From Sphingomonas sp. CFBP 8760 (GTDB taxonomy: Bacteria; Pseudomonadota; Alphaproteobacteria; Sphingomonadales; Sphingomonadaceae), in assembly GCF_014841615.1 (NCBI RefSeq), contig NZ_JACYUG010000002.1, positions 62,001-126,000 on the forward strand: 64,000 nt of DNA. Direction: 5' to 3'. How positions within the stretch are numbered: position 1 is the stretch's first letter; each line of letters begins with the position of its first letter. A program made the translations under genes and the position numbers. The notes below the pieces were generated by a model. That model was not told the origin of the DNA. It did not search any database and saw only the letters and a list, made by a program, of their open reading frames with translations. Positions 38,401 through 47,066 of the stretch are shown here, piece after piece.

Positions 38401-38675
38401 GGATCGACGGCATGATGCGCCACGGCTATCGCGGCGCGGCGGAGATCGCCGCGACTCTCGACCATCTCGGCAGCTTCGCGCATCTGGCGGGGGTGGTCGG
38501 GCCGGAACTGATCGACCTGTACCACGATGCCACGCTGGGCCGCGACGACGTGTGCGCCTTCATGGCGGTGGCCAATCCGGCGGCGCTGGCGGCCTTGCGC
38601 GCGCGGTTCGCGGCGCTGCACCGGTCGGGCCTGTGGCCGACGCGGCGCAACTCGATCCTGGCGGACATCGCATGA
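35436..38675 (+). CDS. cobN: Cobaltochelatase subunit CobN
   Basis: The 1079-aa large subunit that binds hydrogenobyrinic acid a,c-diamide and inserts Co(II) with ATP energy from CobS/CobT. The family is recognised by [67 protein letters not shown] and [16 protein letters not shown]. A run of six glycines, encoded by GGT/GGC repeats, precedes DVLPTGRN, where homologues have a short Arg/Gly loop. It overlaps cobG by 4 bases. The partner genes for the AAA+ and VWA subunits are not in this window. Confidence 0.96.
   Translation: [1079 protein letters not shown]
37543..37562. repeat. GGT/GGC microsatellite in cobN
   Basis: A run of glycine codons (GGT GGT GGT GGC GGT GGC) encodes the poly-glycine loop in CobN. 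It is in frame, so a change in copy number would only alter loop length. Confidence 0.8.
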
Positions 38676-39799
38676 CGATCGTGCGCGGATGGTGCCCTAC
38701 CGCCTGGGCGCCGATGGCGGCGGGTGACGGGCTGCTACTGCGCGTCAGGCCGCCGTTCGGGCGGATGACGATCGCGCAATGGCGGGTGCTGGGCGAGGTG
38801 GCGCAGGAGCATGGCAACGGCGCGATCGATCTGACCAGCCGGGCGGGCCTGCAATTGCGCGGGCTGGCCCCTGCCACCTGCGACGCGGCGCGTGACGCGC
38901 TGATCGCGACCGGGCTGGTCGATCCCGATCCGGTGCGCGATGCCCGATCGGTGCTGCTCGCCCCCGACTGGCGGCCGGGCGACGACACCCACCGGATCGC
39001 TGCGGCGCTGTACGACCGGCTGGACGACCTGCCGCCGCTGCCGGGCAAGGTCGGGATCGCGATCGATGCCGGCGCGGTGCGGACACTGGCCGACAGTCCC
39101 GCCGATTTCAGGATCGAGCGTAGCCGGAATGACGGATTAATGATCCGCGCCGACGGACAGGCGACCGGGGCGGCGGTGCCGCCGGGTGCAGAAGCGACCG
39201 CGCTGATCGCCTTGACCCGCTGGTTCGTCGCCAGCGACGGCATCGCGGCGGGGCGAATGGCGCGCCATGCCGCGCCGCTGCCCGGTTGGGCGATCGGCAC
39301 ACTCGCCCCCGCCGCGCGCGCGGCGCCACCGCCGATCGGGGCGCATCCACTCGGCACGGCGATCGGCCTGCCGTTCGGGCGGATCGACGCATTGGCGGCG
39401 CTGGCCTTGGCTGGGTTGCCGGGGCTGACCGGCGTGCGGCTGACGCCGTGGCGGCGGCTGATCCTCGAAGGGGTGGCGCCCGGTGCCGCCGGCCTGCCCC
39501 GCCCCGATCCCCGCCTGCTGGCGATCGACGCCTGTGTCGGTGCGCCCGCCTGCCCGCAGGCCAGCGTCGCGACACGGTCGCTGGCGATCCGGCTGGCGCC
39601 GTTCGTGACCGACCGGCTGCACGTCTCCGGCTGCGCCAAGGGCTGCGCACGGGCGCGGCCGGCCGATATCGTGTTGACCGGCCGCGACGGCCGTTTCGAC
39701 CTCGCCCGCCACGCCCGTGCTGGCGATCCGCCGGTGATGACCGGGCTTGCCCCCGACCAGTTATCCGCCCTTTTCGGAAGTACCTCCCGTGCCCCATAG
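38672..39799 (+). CDS. cobG: Precorrin-3B synthase (oxygen-dependent)
   Basis: A 375-aa siroheme/[4Fe-4S] type oxygenase that hydroxylates precorrin-3A at C20 and forms the gamma-lactone, the oxygen-requiring step of the aerobic pathway. The two cluster motifs are CVGAPAC (C-x5-C) and CAKGC (C-x3-C) in the C-terminal part, and the N-terminal half has the ferredoxin-like repeat LTSRAGLQLRGL. The ATG overlaps the cobN stop (ATGA); the much longer open frame upstream is antiphase to cobN. Its presence marks the pathway as aerobic. Confidence 0.95.
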   Translation: MTIVRGWCPTAWAPMAAGDGLLLRVRPPFGRMTIAQWRVLGEVAQEHGNGAIDLTSRAGLQLRGLAPATCDAARDALIATGLVDPDPVRDARSVLLAPDWRPGDDTHRIAAALYDRLDDLPPLPGKVGIAIDAGAVRTLADSPADFRIERSRNDGLMIRADGQATGAAVPPGAEATALIALTRWFVASDGIAAGRMARHAAPLPGWAIGTLAPAARAAPPPIGAHPLGTAIGLPFGRIDALAALALAGLPGLTGVRLTPWRRLILEGVAPGAAGLPRPDPRLLAIDACVGAPACPQASVATRSLAIRLAPFVTDRLHVSGCAKGCARARPADIVLTGRDGRFDLARHARAGDPPVMTGLAPDQLSALFGSTSRAP

Positions 39800-40418
39800 C
39801 TATGAAACCGACGGCGCCGCCATCTATCGCCGCTCCTTCGCCATCATCCGGGCCGAGGCCGATCTGGCCGGCTTCGCCGCCGACGAGGAACCGGTGGCGG
39901 TCCGGATGATCCATGCCGCCGGGCTGGTCGATCTGGCCCGCTCGATCCGCTTTTCCGCCGGTTTCGCCGCTACGGCGCGGGCGGCGTTGCGCGACGGCGC
40001 GCCGGTCCTGTGCGATGCGCGGATGGTGAGCGAGGGGATCACCCGTGCGCGGCTGCCCGCCGGCAATGCCGTGCTGTGCCCGCTTCACGACCCCCAGGTG
40101 CCTGCGCTCGCCGCCGCGATGGGCACCACGCGGTCCGCCGCCGCGCTGGAATTGTGGCGACCACATCTGGCCGGGGCGGTGGTCGCGATCGGGAATGCGC
40201 CGACCGCCCTGTTCCACCTGCTCGACATGCTGGCCGATCCCGCCTGCCCCCGCCCCGCCGCGATCGTCGGCTGTCCGGTCGGCTTCGTCGGCGCGGTGGA
40301 ATCGAAGGACGCGTTATGGGCGGAGTGCCCCGTTCCGTGCGCGATCGTGGCGGGGCGACCGGGCGGCAGCGCGGTGACCGTCGCCGCGATCAACGCGCTG
40401 GCGAGCGACGTGGAATGA
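39789..40418 (+). CDS. cobH: Precorrin-8X methylmutase
   Basis: A 209-aa enzyme that moves the methyl group from C11 to C12, giving hydrogenobyrinic acid. The conserved MIHAAGLVDLARSIRFS contains the catalytic histidine, and DARMVSEGITRARLP and VGCPVGFVGAVESKDAL are family signatures. I set the start at GTG 39789 (VPHSYETDG), where GGAAG lies upstream and the length equals the family norm; this gives an 11-base overlap with cobG. Confidence 0.95.
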   Translation: MPHSYETDGAAIYRRSFAIIRAEADLAGFAADEEPVAVRMIHAAGLVDLARSIRFSAGFAATARAALRDGAPVLCDARMVSEGITRARLPAGNAVLCPLHDPQVPALAAAMGTTRSAAALELWRPHLAGAVVAIGNAPTALFHLLDMLADPACPRPAAIVGCPVGFVGAVESKDALWAECPVPCAIVAGRPGGSAVTVAAINALASDVE

Positions 40419-41149
40419 CCATCGCCGCCACCGGCACGGTCCATGGCGTCGGGCTGGGTCCCGGCGCCGCCGACCTGATGAGCGTGCGGGCCGACCGGCT
40501 GGTGCGCGGCGCCCGCCACCTGGCCTATTTCCGCAAGGCCGGGCGCGCCGGCCGGGCGCGGCGGCTGGTCGACGGGATGCTGCGGCCCGACGTGATCGAG
40601 TTCGCGATGGACTATCCGGTCACGACCGAGATCGCGGTCGACGATCCGGCCTATAATGAACGCCTCTCCGCCTTCTATGCCGACTGCACCCGCCATCTCG
40701 CCGGACTGGCCGGGGATGGTGCCGACGTGGTGGTGCTCTGCGAGGGCGATCCGTTCTTCTACGGATCGTTCATGCACCTCCACAGCCGGCTGACCGGCCG
40801 GGTGCCGGTGGTGGTGGTACCGGGCGTCACCGGCATGTCGGGCGCCTGGACAGCCACAGACAGGCCGATCACCTGGGGCGACGACGTGCTGACGATCGCG
40901 ACCGCGACCTTGCCCGAGGAAGAACTGGCCCGCCGCATCGCCGATACCGACGCGCTGGTGGTGATGAAGATCGGCCGCCACCTGCCCAAGCTGCGCCGTG
41001 CGGTCGCGGCGGCGGGGCGGACGCGGGCGGCATGGCTGGTCGAATATGCCGCGATGCCCGAACAGCGCGTCACCCCCCTGGCCGAGGCTGCGGACGAGGC
41101 GCCCTATTTCTCGATCTTGCTGATCCACGGCCAGGGGCGGCGACCTTGA
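40415..41149 (+). CDS. cobI: Precorrin-2 C20-methyltransferase
   Basis: A 244-aa SAM-dependent tetrapyrrole methylase. It begins VHGVGLGPGAADLMSV, contains LCEGDPFFYGSFMHLH and VVPGVTGMSGAW, and has the usual CobI ending. It methylates C20 of precorrin-2. ATG 40415 overlaps the cobH stop by 4 bases, and its own stop overlaps a TTG start of cobJ. Confidence 0.95.
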   Translation: MTIAATGTVHGVGLGPGAADLMSVRADRLVRGARHLAYFRKAGRAGRARRLVDGMLRPDVIEFAMDYPVTTEIAVDDPAYNERLSAFYADCTRHLAGLAGDGADVVVLCEGDPFFYGSFMHLHSRLTGRVPVVVVPGVTGMSGAWTATDRPITWGDDVLTIATATLPEEELARRIADTDALVVMKIGRHLPKLRRAVAAAGRTRAAWLVEYAAMPEQRVTPLAEAADEAPYFSILLIHGQGRRP

Positions 41150-41898
41150 GCGCGGGATGGCTCGCCATCGTCGGGCTGGGGCCGGGCGCGGCGCGGATGC
41201 TGACGCCCGAGGTGACGGAGGCGATCGGGCAGGCCAGCGACGTGATCGGTTACATCCCCTATGTCGCGCGGGTCGCGCCACGGGCGGGGCTGACGCTCCA
41301 TCCGTCGGACAACCGGGTGGAGATCGACCGCGCGGGTCATGCGCTGCGGCTGGCGGCGGCGGGCGGGCGCGTCGTCGTCGTGTCGTCGGGCGATCCCGGC
41401 GTCTTCGCGATGGCGGCGGCGGTGTTCGAGGCGCTGGAGGCGGGACCGGATCACTGGCGCGATCTGGATATCCGCGTGTTGCCGGGCATCACCGCGATGC
41501 TGGCGGCGAGCGCGGCGGCGGGCGCGCCGCTGGGCCATGATTTCTGCGCGATCAACCTGTCCGACAATCTGAAGCCGTGGGACGTGATCGAACGGCGGAT
41601 CGCACTGGCGGCGGCGGCGGATTTCGCCATCGCCTTCTACAACCCGCGCTCCCGCGCCCGGCCCGACGGGCTGGACCGGGCGTTCGCGGTGCTGCGCGAG
41701 ACGTGCGACGACGCGCGACCGGTGCTGTTCGCGCGCGCGGTGACGACACCCGAGCAGCGCCTGCGGATCGTGCCGCTGCCACAGGCACGCGGCGAGATGG
41801 CGGATATGCGCACCATGGTCATCATCGGATCGAGCCGGACGCGGCTGATCGACCGCGCCGCCGGGCCGCTGCTCTACACGCCGCGATCGATATCATGA
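41146..41898 (+). CDS. cobJ: Precorrin-3B C17-methyltransferase
   Basis: A 250-aa SAM-dependent methylase that methylates C17 with ring contraction. Signatures are IVGLGPGAARMLTPE, VVSSGDPGVFAMAAAVFE, LPGITAMLAASAAAGAPLGHDFCAINLSD and FYNPRSRARP. No ATG or GTG is available near the N-terminus; the TTG at 41146 overlaps the cobI stop (TTGA) and gives the normal length. The last 25 bases run under the 3' end of the opposing cobK gene. Stacked overlaps with cobI place it in the riboswitch operon. Confidence 0.94.
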   Translation: MSAGWLAIVGLGPGAARMLTPEVTEAIGQASDVIGYIPYVARVAPRAGLTLHPSDNRVEIDRAGHALRLAAAGGRVVVVSSGDPGVFAMAAAVFEALEAGPDHWRDLDIRVLPGITAMLAASAAAGAPLGHDFCAINLSDNLKPWDVIERRIALAAAADFAIAFYNPRSRARPDGLDRAFAVLRETCDDARPVLFARAVTTPEQRLRIVPLPQARGEMADMRTMVIIGSSRTRLIDRAAGPLLYTPRSIS

Positions 41899-42638
41899 TC
41901 CAGCCAGTCGAGCACCGCCGCCACATCCTCCACCGCCGCCCGGTCGGGCATGGCGGGGCGATCGATCAGCAGCACCGGCAATTCCAGCGCACGGGCGGCG
42001 GCCAGCTTGGCGGCGGCACCGGTGCCACCGGCGTTCTTGGCGACGATCAGGTCGATGCGGTGCGCCGTCATCAGCGCCCGGTCGCCCGCCAGCGTGAACG
42101 GCCCAAGATCCACCACCAGCGTGTGATGCGGCAACGGCGGCGGCACGGCCGGCGCATCGACGAAGCGCAGCAGGTAATGATGCTGCGGTCGTGCCGCGAA
42201 GGCGGCGACGTGCATCCGCCCCAGCGCGAGCAGGATGCGTCGCCCCGGCCCGTCCAGCGCGCCGACCGCCGCGGCGATATCGGCGACACCGGTCCAGCGG
42301 TCGCCGGTAACCGGTCGCCATGCCGGCCGGGTCAGCGCCAGCAACGGCACGCCGGCGATCCGGGCCGCCGCGACCGCATTGCCGCTGATCCGCGCGGCGA
42401 ACGGATGCGTCGCGTCGACCAGATGCGTGATCCGGGCCGCCGCCAGATATCCCGCCAGACCATCGATGCCGCCGAACCCGCCGACCCGCACCGGCACCGG
42501 CTGTGCCGCGGGCGCGGCGGTTCGGCCGGCATAGCTCAGGATCGCCGATATGCCGCGCGCGGCACAGGCGGCGGCCAGCGCGCTCGCCTCGGTCGTGCCG
42601 CCCAGGATCAGAATATGCGGCGGAGGGACAGGCGACAT
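41874..42638 (-). CDS. cobK: Precorrin-6A reductase, inverted inside the cob operon
   Basis: A 254-aa NADPH-dependent reductase acting on the C18-C19 double bond of precorrin-6A. Family features are ILILGGTTEASALAAACAARG at the N-terminus, VDATHPFAARISGNA, LALGRMHVAAFAARP and IVAKNAGGTGAAAKLAAARAL. It is the only pathway gene on the minus strand: its 3' end overlaps cobJ by 25 bases and its ATG shares two bases with the ATG of cobL (CATG). Its promoter must therefore lie within cobL, and transcripts of the main operon would run antisense to it. Confidence 0.95.
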   Translation of the reverse strand: MSPVPPPHILILGGTTEASALAAACAARGISAILSYAGRTAAPAAQPVPVRVGGFGGIDGLAGYLAAARITHLVDATHPFAARISGNAVAAARIAGVPLLALTRPAWRPVTGDRWTGVADIAAAVGALDGPGRRILLALGRMHVAAFAARPQHHYLLRFVDAPAVPPPLPHHTLVVDLGPFTLAGDRALMTAHRIDLIVAKNAGGTGAAAKLAAARALELPVLLIDRPAMPDRAAVEDVAAVLDWLDHDIDRGV

Positions 42639-43839
42639 GGCTGGTAAGGGTCCGTGGCTGACGATCGTCGGGATCGGCGAGGATGGACCCGCCGGCCTGT
42701 CCACGGCAAGCCGCGCCGCGATCGACGCGGCGGAGATCGTGATCGGGGCGCCGCGCCATCTGGCCCTGCTGCCCGACATCGCCTGCCCGGTCGAGGCGTG
42801 GCCGGTGCCGTTTGCGGCGGGGATCGCGCCGCTGCTCGCCCGGCGGGGGCGGCGCGTGGTGATGCTGGCATCGGGCGATCCGTTCTGGTTCGGCGCGGGC
42901 AGCGTGATCGCGCGCCACCTGTCGCCGCACGAATGGACCGCCCACCCTGCCCCCTCCACCTTCGCGCTGGCGGCGGCGCGGTGCGGTTGGCCGCTGGAGG
43001 ATGTGATCTGCCTGGGTCTGCACGCCGCCCCGTGCGCCCGGATACGACCGCATCTGGCACCGGGCGTCCGGGTCGTCGCCCTGGTCCGCGATGGCGATGC
43101 GGCGCGGACCCTGGCCGCCTATGTCGCGGCGCAGGGCTTCGGGAAATCGGCGGTCACGATATTGGAGGCGCTGGGGGGACCGCGCCAGCGCATCCGCCAT
43201 GCCCGCGCCGCGACGCTGGACTTCACCGATATCGCGCATCCGGTGGCGGTGGCGGTAGAGGTGGCGGGGACCGGTGCGGTCGTGACGGTGGCGCAGGGGA
43301 TCGCCGACGACTGGTTCGACCATGACGGGCAGATCACCAAGCGTCCGGTCCGCGCGCTGGCGCTGTCGGCGCTGGCCCCCCGTCACGGCGAGACCCTGTG
43401 GGACATCGGCACCGGATCGGGATCGATCGCAATCGAGTGGTTGCTCGCCCACCCCTCCACCCGCGCGGTCGCGTTCGAACGCGATCCCGTTCGCGCCGCC
43501 CGCGCCCGCGCCAACGCTGCCGCGCTGGGGGTGGGGCGGCTGACGGTCGTGGCGGGCGAGGCACCGGCGATCGTGTACGACGGCCCGGCCCCGCAGGCGG
43601 TGTTCGTCGGCGGCGGCCTGTCGGCGGCGCTGCTCGACCATCTGTCCGCCACGCTTCCCGCCGGCACCCGGATCGTCGCCCATGCCGTCACGCTGGAATC
43701 GGAAATGCTGTTGGCACAGTGGCATGCCACGCATGGCGGCGATCTGTTGCGGATCGACCTGGCTGAGGCGCAGCCGCTCGGCACGCGGCGCGGCTGGCGC
43801 GCGGCCTATCCCGTGGTGCAGTGGCGGGCGGTGCTGTGA
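42637..43839 (+). CDS. cobL: Precorrin-6Y C5,15-methyltransferase (decarboxylating)
   Basis: A 400-aa fusion. The N-terminal half is a tetrapyrrole methylase for C5 (IVGIGEDGPAGLS, MLASGDPFWFGAGSV). The C-terminal half is a Rossmann methyltransferase/decarboxylase for C15 and the C12 acetate (LWDIGTGSGSIAIEWLL, AFERDPVRAARARANAAALG). The ATG at 42637 has GGAGGGA upstream and shares bases with the divergent cobK start. It ends in a GTGA overlap with cobE. Confidence 0.95.
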   Translation: MAGKGPWLTIVGIGEDGPAGLSTASRAAIDAAEIVIGAPRHLALLPDIACPVEAWPVPFAAGIAPLLARRGRRVVMLASGDPFWFGAGSVIARHLSPHEWTAHPAPSTFALAAARCGWPLEDVICLGLHAAPCARIRPHLAPGVRVVALVRDGDAARTLAAYVAAQGFGKSAVTILEALGGPRQRIRHARAATLDFTDIAHPVAVAVEVAGTGAVVTVAQGIADDWFDHDGQITKRPVRALALSALAPRHGETLWDIGTGSGSIAIEWLLAHPSTRAVAFERDPVRAARARANAAALGVGRLTVVAGEAPAIVYDGPAPQAVFVGGGLSAALLDHLSATLPAGTRIVAHAVTLESEMLLAQWHATHGGDLLRIDLAEAQPLGTRRGWRAAYPVVQWRAVL

Positions 43840-44246
43840 TCGTCGCGGGTTTCGGGTGCCGGGCGGGGGCGACGCCGGCTGCGCTGGCGGCCGCGCTGGC
43901 CGCGGCGTTGGCGGCGGCGGGCCATGATCGCCCCGACGTGGTGGCGGCCCCCGCCGATCGCGTCGCGCTGCTCGCACCTCTGGCGGCGCGGCTGGGCGTT
44001 GCCCTGATACCGATCGACGACGATGCGTTGCGGGGGACCGTCACCCCGACCCGGTCGGCTGCCAGCCGGCGCGCCCGCGGCACCGGCAGCGTGGCGGAGG
44101 CGTGCGCACTGGTCGCCGCCGGTTCGGAAGCGCGACTGATCGTGACGCGCCGCATCGATCCCCACCGCCTCGCGACCTGCGCGATCGCCCGATCCCCTTG
44201 CCCCCGATCCCCTTGCCCCCGATCCTCCTGCGAAAGCCCCGCATGA
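43836..44246 (+). CDS. cobE: CobE/CbiG C-terminal domain protein
   Basis: A 136-aa protein of the CobE/CbiG-C family, needed for cobalamin synthesis but with no firmly assigned reaction. The N-terminus [25 protein letters not shown] and the later [23 protein letters not shown] are typical. The start is the GTG overlapping the cobL stop. The C-terminal tail is a repeat of SPCPR encoded by a 15-bp tandem repeat and does not belong to the conserved fold. Confidence 0.88.
   Translation: MIVAGFGCRAGATPAALAAALAAALAAAGHDRPDVVAAPADRVALLAPLAARLGVALIPIDDDALRGTVTPTRSAASRRARGTGSVAEACALVAAGSEARLIVTRRIDPHRLATCAIARSPCPRSPCPRSSCESPA
44191..44230. repeat. 15-bp in-frame tandem repeat at the 3' end of cobE
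   Basis: Two exact copies of GATCCCCTTGCCCCC and a third degenerate copy encode the SPCPR repeat at the end of CobE, just before the cobM start codon. Confidence 0.88.
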
Positions 44247-45028
44247 CCGTTCACTTCATCGGCGCCGGCCCCGGTGCCGCCGACCTCATCACCCTGCGCG
44301 GGCGCGACCTGATCGCCGCGGCGCCGGTGTGCCTCTATGCCGGCTCGCTGGTGCCGGTGGCGCTGCTCGATCACTGTCCGCCGGATGCGCGGATCGTGAA
44401 CACCGCGCCGCTGTCGCTCGACGAGATCATCGACGAGATCGCCCGCGCCCATGCCGCCGGTCACGATGTCGCGCGGCTCCATTCGGGCGACCTGTCGATC
44501 TGGTCGGCGATGGGCGAGCAACTGCGCCGGCTGCGCGCGCTGGGCATCCCGTTCGATGTGACGCCCGGCGTCCCCGCCTTCGCCGCCGCCGCCGCGACGC
44601 TGGAGGCGGAACTGACGCTGCCCGGGCTGGCGCAATCGGTGGTGCTGACGCGCACCACCGGCCGGGCGAGCGCGATGCCCGATGGCGAGGCGCTGACCGC
44701 CTTCGCCGCCACCGGCGCGACGCTGGCGATCCATCTGTCGATCCATCGGCTGCCCGGGATCGTGGATGCGCTGACCCCGTGCTACGGCGGCGATTGCCCG
44801 GTCGCGATCGTGTGGCGTGCCAGTTGGCCCGACCAGCGGATCGCGCGCGGCACGCTGTCGACCATCGCCGCCGCGGCGGCGGGCGGGCCGGAGCGGACCG
44901 CGTTAATCCTGGTCGGCGGGGTGCTGGATGCACGCGATTTCGACGAGAGCAGCCTGTACGCCGAGGGGTACGACCGTCGTTTTCGACCGCAATCGGCAGC
45001 GTCGCCCTTTGCCGGAGAAGAAGCATGA
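44243..45028 (+). CDS. cobM: Precorrin-4 C11-methyltransferase
   Basis: A 261-aa SAM-dependent methylase. Family features are [49 protein letters not shown] and [21 protein letters not shown]. It methylates C11 of precorrin-4. It overlaps cobE (ATGA) and cobB (ATGA), consistent with one polycistronic message. Confidence 0.96.
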   Translation: MTVHFIGAGPGAADLITLRGRDLIAAAPVCLYAGSLVPVALLDHCPPDARIVNTAPLSLDEIIDEIARAHAAGHDVARLHSGDLSIWSAMGEQLRRLRALGIPFDVTPGVPAFAAAAATLEAELTLPGLAQSVVLTRTTGRASAMPDGEALTAFAATGATLAIHLSIHRLPGIVDALTPCYGGDCPVAIVWRASWPDQRIARGTLSTIAAAAAGGPERTALILVGGVLDARDFDESSLYAEGYDRRFRPQSAASPFAGEEA

Positions 45029-46344
45029 CGCGCGGCCTGATGATCGCCGCGCCATCGTCGGGCACGGGCAAGACGACGGTGATGCTGGGGCTTTTGCGCG
45101 CGCTTCGCGACCGGGGCGTCACGGTCCAGCCCTTCAAGAGCGGACCGGATTATATCGACCCCGCCTTCCACCGCGCCGCCAGCGGGCGGCCGTCGTTCAA
45201 CCTCGACAGCTGGGCGATGGCGGGGGCGCAGCTCGACACCCTGGCATCGCGCGCGGACGATGCCGACCTGATCCTCGCCGAAGGATCAATGGGGCTGTTC
45301 GACGGGGTGGCCCGCCCCGGTGCGGCCGGCAACGGCGCCAGTGCCGACATCGCCCGGCGGATGGGCTGGCCGGTGGTGCTGGTGATCGACATATCCGGCC
45401 AGGCACAGTCCGCCGCTGCGACCGCGCTGGGCTTCACGCGGTTCGATCCGAGCGTACGGATCGCGGGCGTGATCCTGAACCGCGTCGCCAGCGTGCGCCA
45501 CGAAACATTGGCAAGCGCCGGGATGGCGGCGATGGGCATCCGCGTGCTGGGTTGCCTGCCGCGACGCGGCGACCTGCAACTGCCCGAACGGCATCTGGGG
45601 CTGGTGCAGGCGGGGGAACATGCCGATCTGGATGCTCGCATCGCCGCCTATGCCGCCTTCATCGCCGATCATGTCGATCTGCCGGCGTTGCAGGATATCG
45701 CCGCCACAGCGCCCCGCCGCCCGGTGTCGGCGGCGGCGCTCATCCCCCCGGCACAGCGGATCGCGCTGGCGCAGGATGCCGCCTTCTCGTTCGTCTATCC
45801 GCATCTGCTGGAGGGATGGCGCGCCGCCGGGGCCGAGATCCGGCCGTTCTCGCCGCTGGCCGACGAGGCGCCCGATCCCGCCGCCGACCTCGTCTGGCTG
45901 CCGGGGGGCTATCCCGAACTCCATGCCGGACCACTGGCCGCCGCCGAACGCTTCCGCGCGGGGCTGCACGCCCATGCCGCGACCCGCCCGGTGCATGGCG
46001 AATGCGGCGGGTACATGGCGCTGGGCGAGGCGTTGATCGACGGCGACGGGGTGAGCCACCGCATGGCGGGGCTGATCGGGCTGGTGACGAGCTATGCCAA
46101 ACGACGCCTTCATCTGGGCTATCGCCGTGCGGTGCTGCACCAGCCGATCGCGGCACTGCCCGCCGGTGCGGTGCTGGCGGGTCACGAGTTCCATTATTCC
46201 ACCATCATCGAACAGCCGGATGCCCCGCTGGCGCGGGTGACCGACGCCAATGGCGACGAACTGCTCGATACGGGATCGGTGCGGGGCCATGTGACGGGCA
46301 CCTTCTTCCACCTCATCACCGCCGGTACGGAGCCGGGCGCATGA
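45025..46344 (+). CDS. cobB: Hydrogenobyrinic acid a,c-diamide synthase
   Basis: A 439-aa glutamine-dependent amidase that amidates the a and c side chains. The N-terminal dethiobiotin-synthetase-like domain has the P-loop [10 protein letters not shown] (residues 9-18) and [14 protein letters not shown]. The C-terminal amidotransferase domain has the catalytic cysteine in [12 protein letters not shown] and [11 protein letters not shown]. In the aerobic pathway this step precedes cobalt insertion by CobN, encoded in the same operon. Confidence 0.95.
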   Translation: MTRGLMIAAPSSGTGKTTVMLGLLRALRDRGVTVQPFKSGPDYIDPAFHRAASGRPSFNLDSWAMAGAQLDTLASRADDADLILAEGSMGLFDGVARPGAAGNGASADIARRMGWPVVLVIDISGQAQSAAATALGFTRFDPSVRIAGVILNRVASVRHETLASAGMAAMGIRVLGCLPRRGDLQLPERHLGLVQAGEHADLDARIAAYAAFIADHVDLPALQDIAATAPRRPVSAAALIPPAQRIALAQDAAFSFVYPHLLEGWRAAGAEIRPFSPLADEAPDPAADLVWLPGGYPELHAGPLAAAERFRAGLHAHAATRPVHGECGGYMALGEALIDGDGVSHRMAGLIGLVTSYAKRRLHLGYRRAVLHQPIAALPAGAVLAGHEFHYSTIIEQPDAPLARVTDANGDELLDTGSVRGHVTGTFFHLITAGTEPGA

Positions 46345-47066
46345 CGGGCTTCGTCGCCTTTGTCGGGGCCGGGCCGGGCGACCCGGACCTGCTGACGCTG
46401 AAGGCCGTGGACCGGCTGCGCCGCGCCGATGTCGTGCTGTTCGACGATCTGTCGGCGGGGCCGGTCCTCGACCATGTCCGTCCGGGGGCGGCGGTGATCG
46501 CGGTCGGCAAGCGGGCCGGGCGGCCCTCCCCCAGCCAGTGCGAGGTATCGACGCTATTGGTCGACCATGCCCGAACCGGCGCGCGGGTGGTGCGCCTGAA
46601 GGCGGGCGACCCGGGCATCTTCGGCCGGCTGGAGGAGGAGATCGCCGCCCTGCGTGCCGCCGGCATCGGGTTCGAGATCGTGCCGGGGATCAGCGCGGGC
46701 CAGGCCGCCGTCGCAGCGGCGGGCATCCCGCTGACCCGTCGACTGGCGGCACGCCGGGTGCAGTTCGTGACCGGCCACGACGTGACCGGCACCCTGCCCG
46801 CCGAACGCAACATGGCGGCGCTGGCCGACCCCGACGCGGCGACCATCGTGTTCATGCCCAAGCGGACCTTTCCCGCGCTCGCCGCCGATCTGATCGCGCA
46901 TGGCCTGCCGGGCGATACGCCCGCGCTGTTCGCCGAGCGGGTCGGCCATCCCGATCAGCGGCTGACCCGGACGACGATCGCGGCGCTCGCCGCCACGCTG
47001 GCGGCCGGGATGTCGGATGCGACCGCGCTGGTCGTGTACGGCCCGCTGCTGCCGGACGCGGCATGA
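46341..47066 (+). CDS. cobA: Uroporphyrinogen-III C-methyltransferase (cob operon copy)
   Basis: A 241-aa SUMT that methylates C2 and C7 of uroporphyrinogen III to give precorrin-2, the entry to cobalamin synthesis. Signatures are FVGAGPGDPDLLTLKAVDRLRRADVVLFDDL, VRLKAGDPGIFGRLEEE and VPGISAGQAAVAAAGIPLT. A second SUMT gene lies at 56497-57288 in the sulfur operon, so the two branches have separate enzymes. The family's Arg in HR..A is here within LTRRLAARRVQF. It overlaps its neighbours by 4 bases. Confidence 0.93.
   Translation: MTGFVAFVGAGPGDPDLLTLKAVDRLRRADVVLFDDLSAGPVLDHVRPGAAVIAVGKRAGRPSPSQCEVSTLLVDHARTGARVVRLKAGDPGIFGRLEEEIAALRAAGIGFEIVPGISAGQAAVAAAGIPLTRRLAARRVQFVTGHDVTGTLPAERNMAALADPDAATIVFMPKRTFPALAADLIAHGLPGDTPALFAERVGHPDQRLTRTTIAALAATLAAGMSDATALVVYGPLLPDAA

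Noticed and set aside
36545..38671. Upstream extension of the cobG frame within cobN
   Set aside because: The cobN frame has all family motifs; the extension is its alternate frame, and cobG starts at the ATGA overlap at 38672.
44191..44230. Possible CRISPR-like repeat array
   Set aside because: The units are 15 bp, head to tail with no spacers, and lie inside a coding frame.
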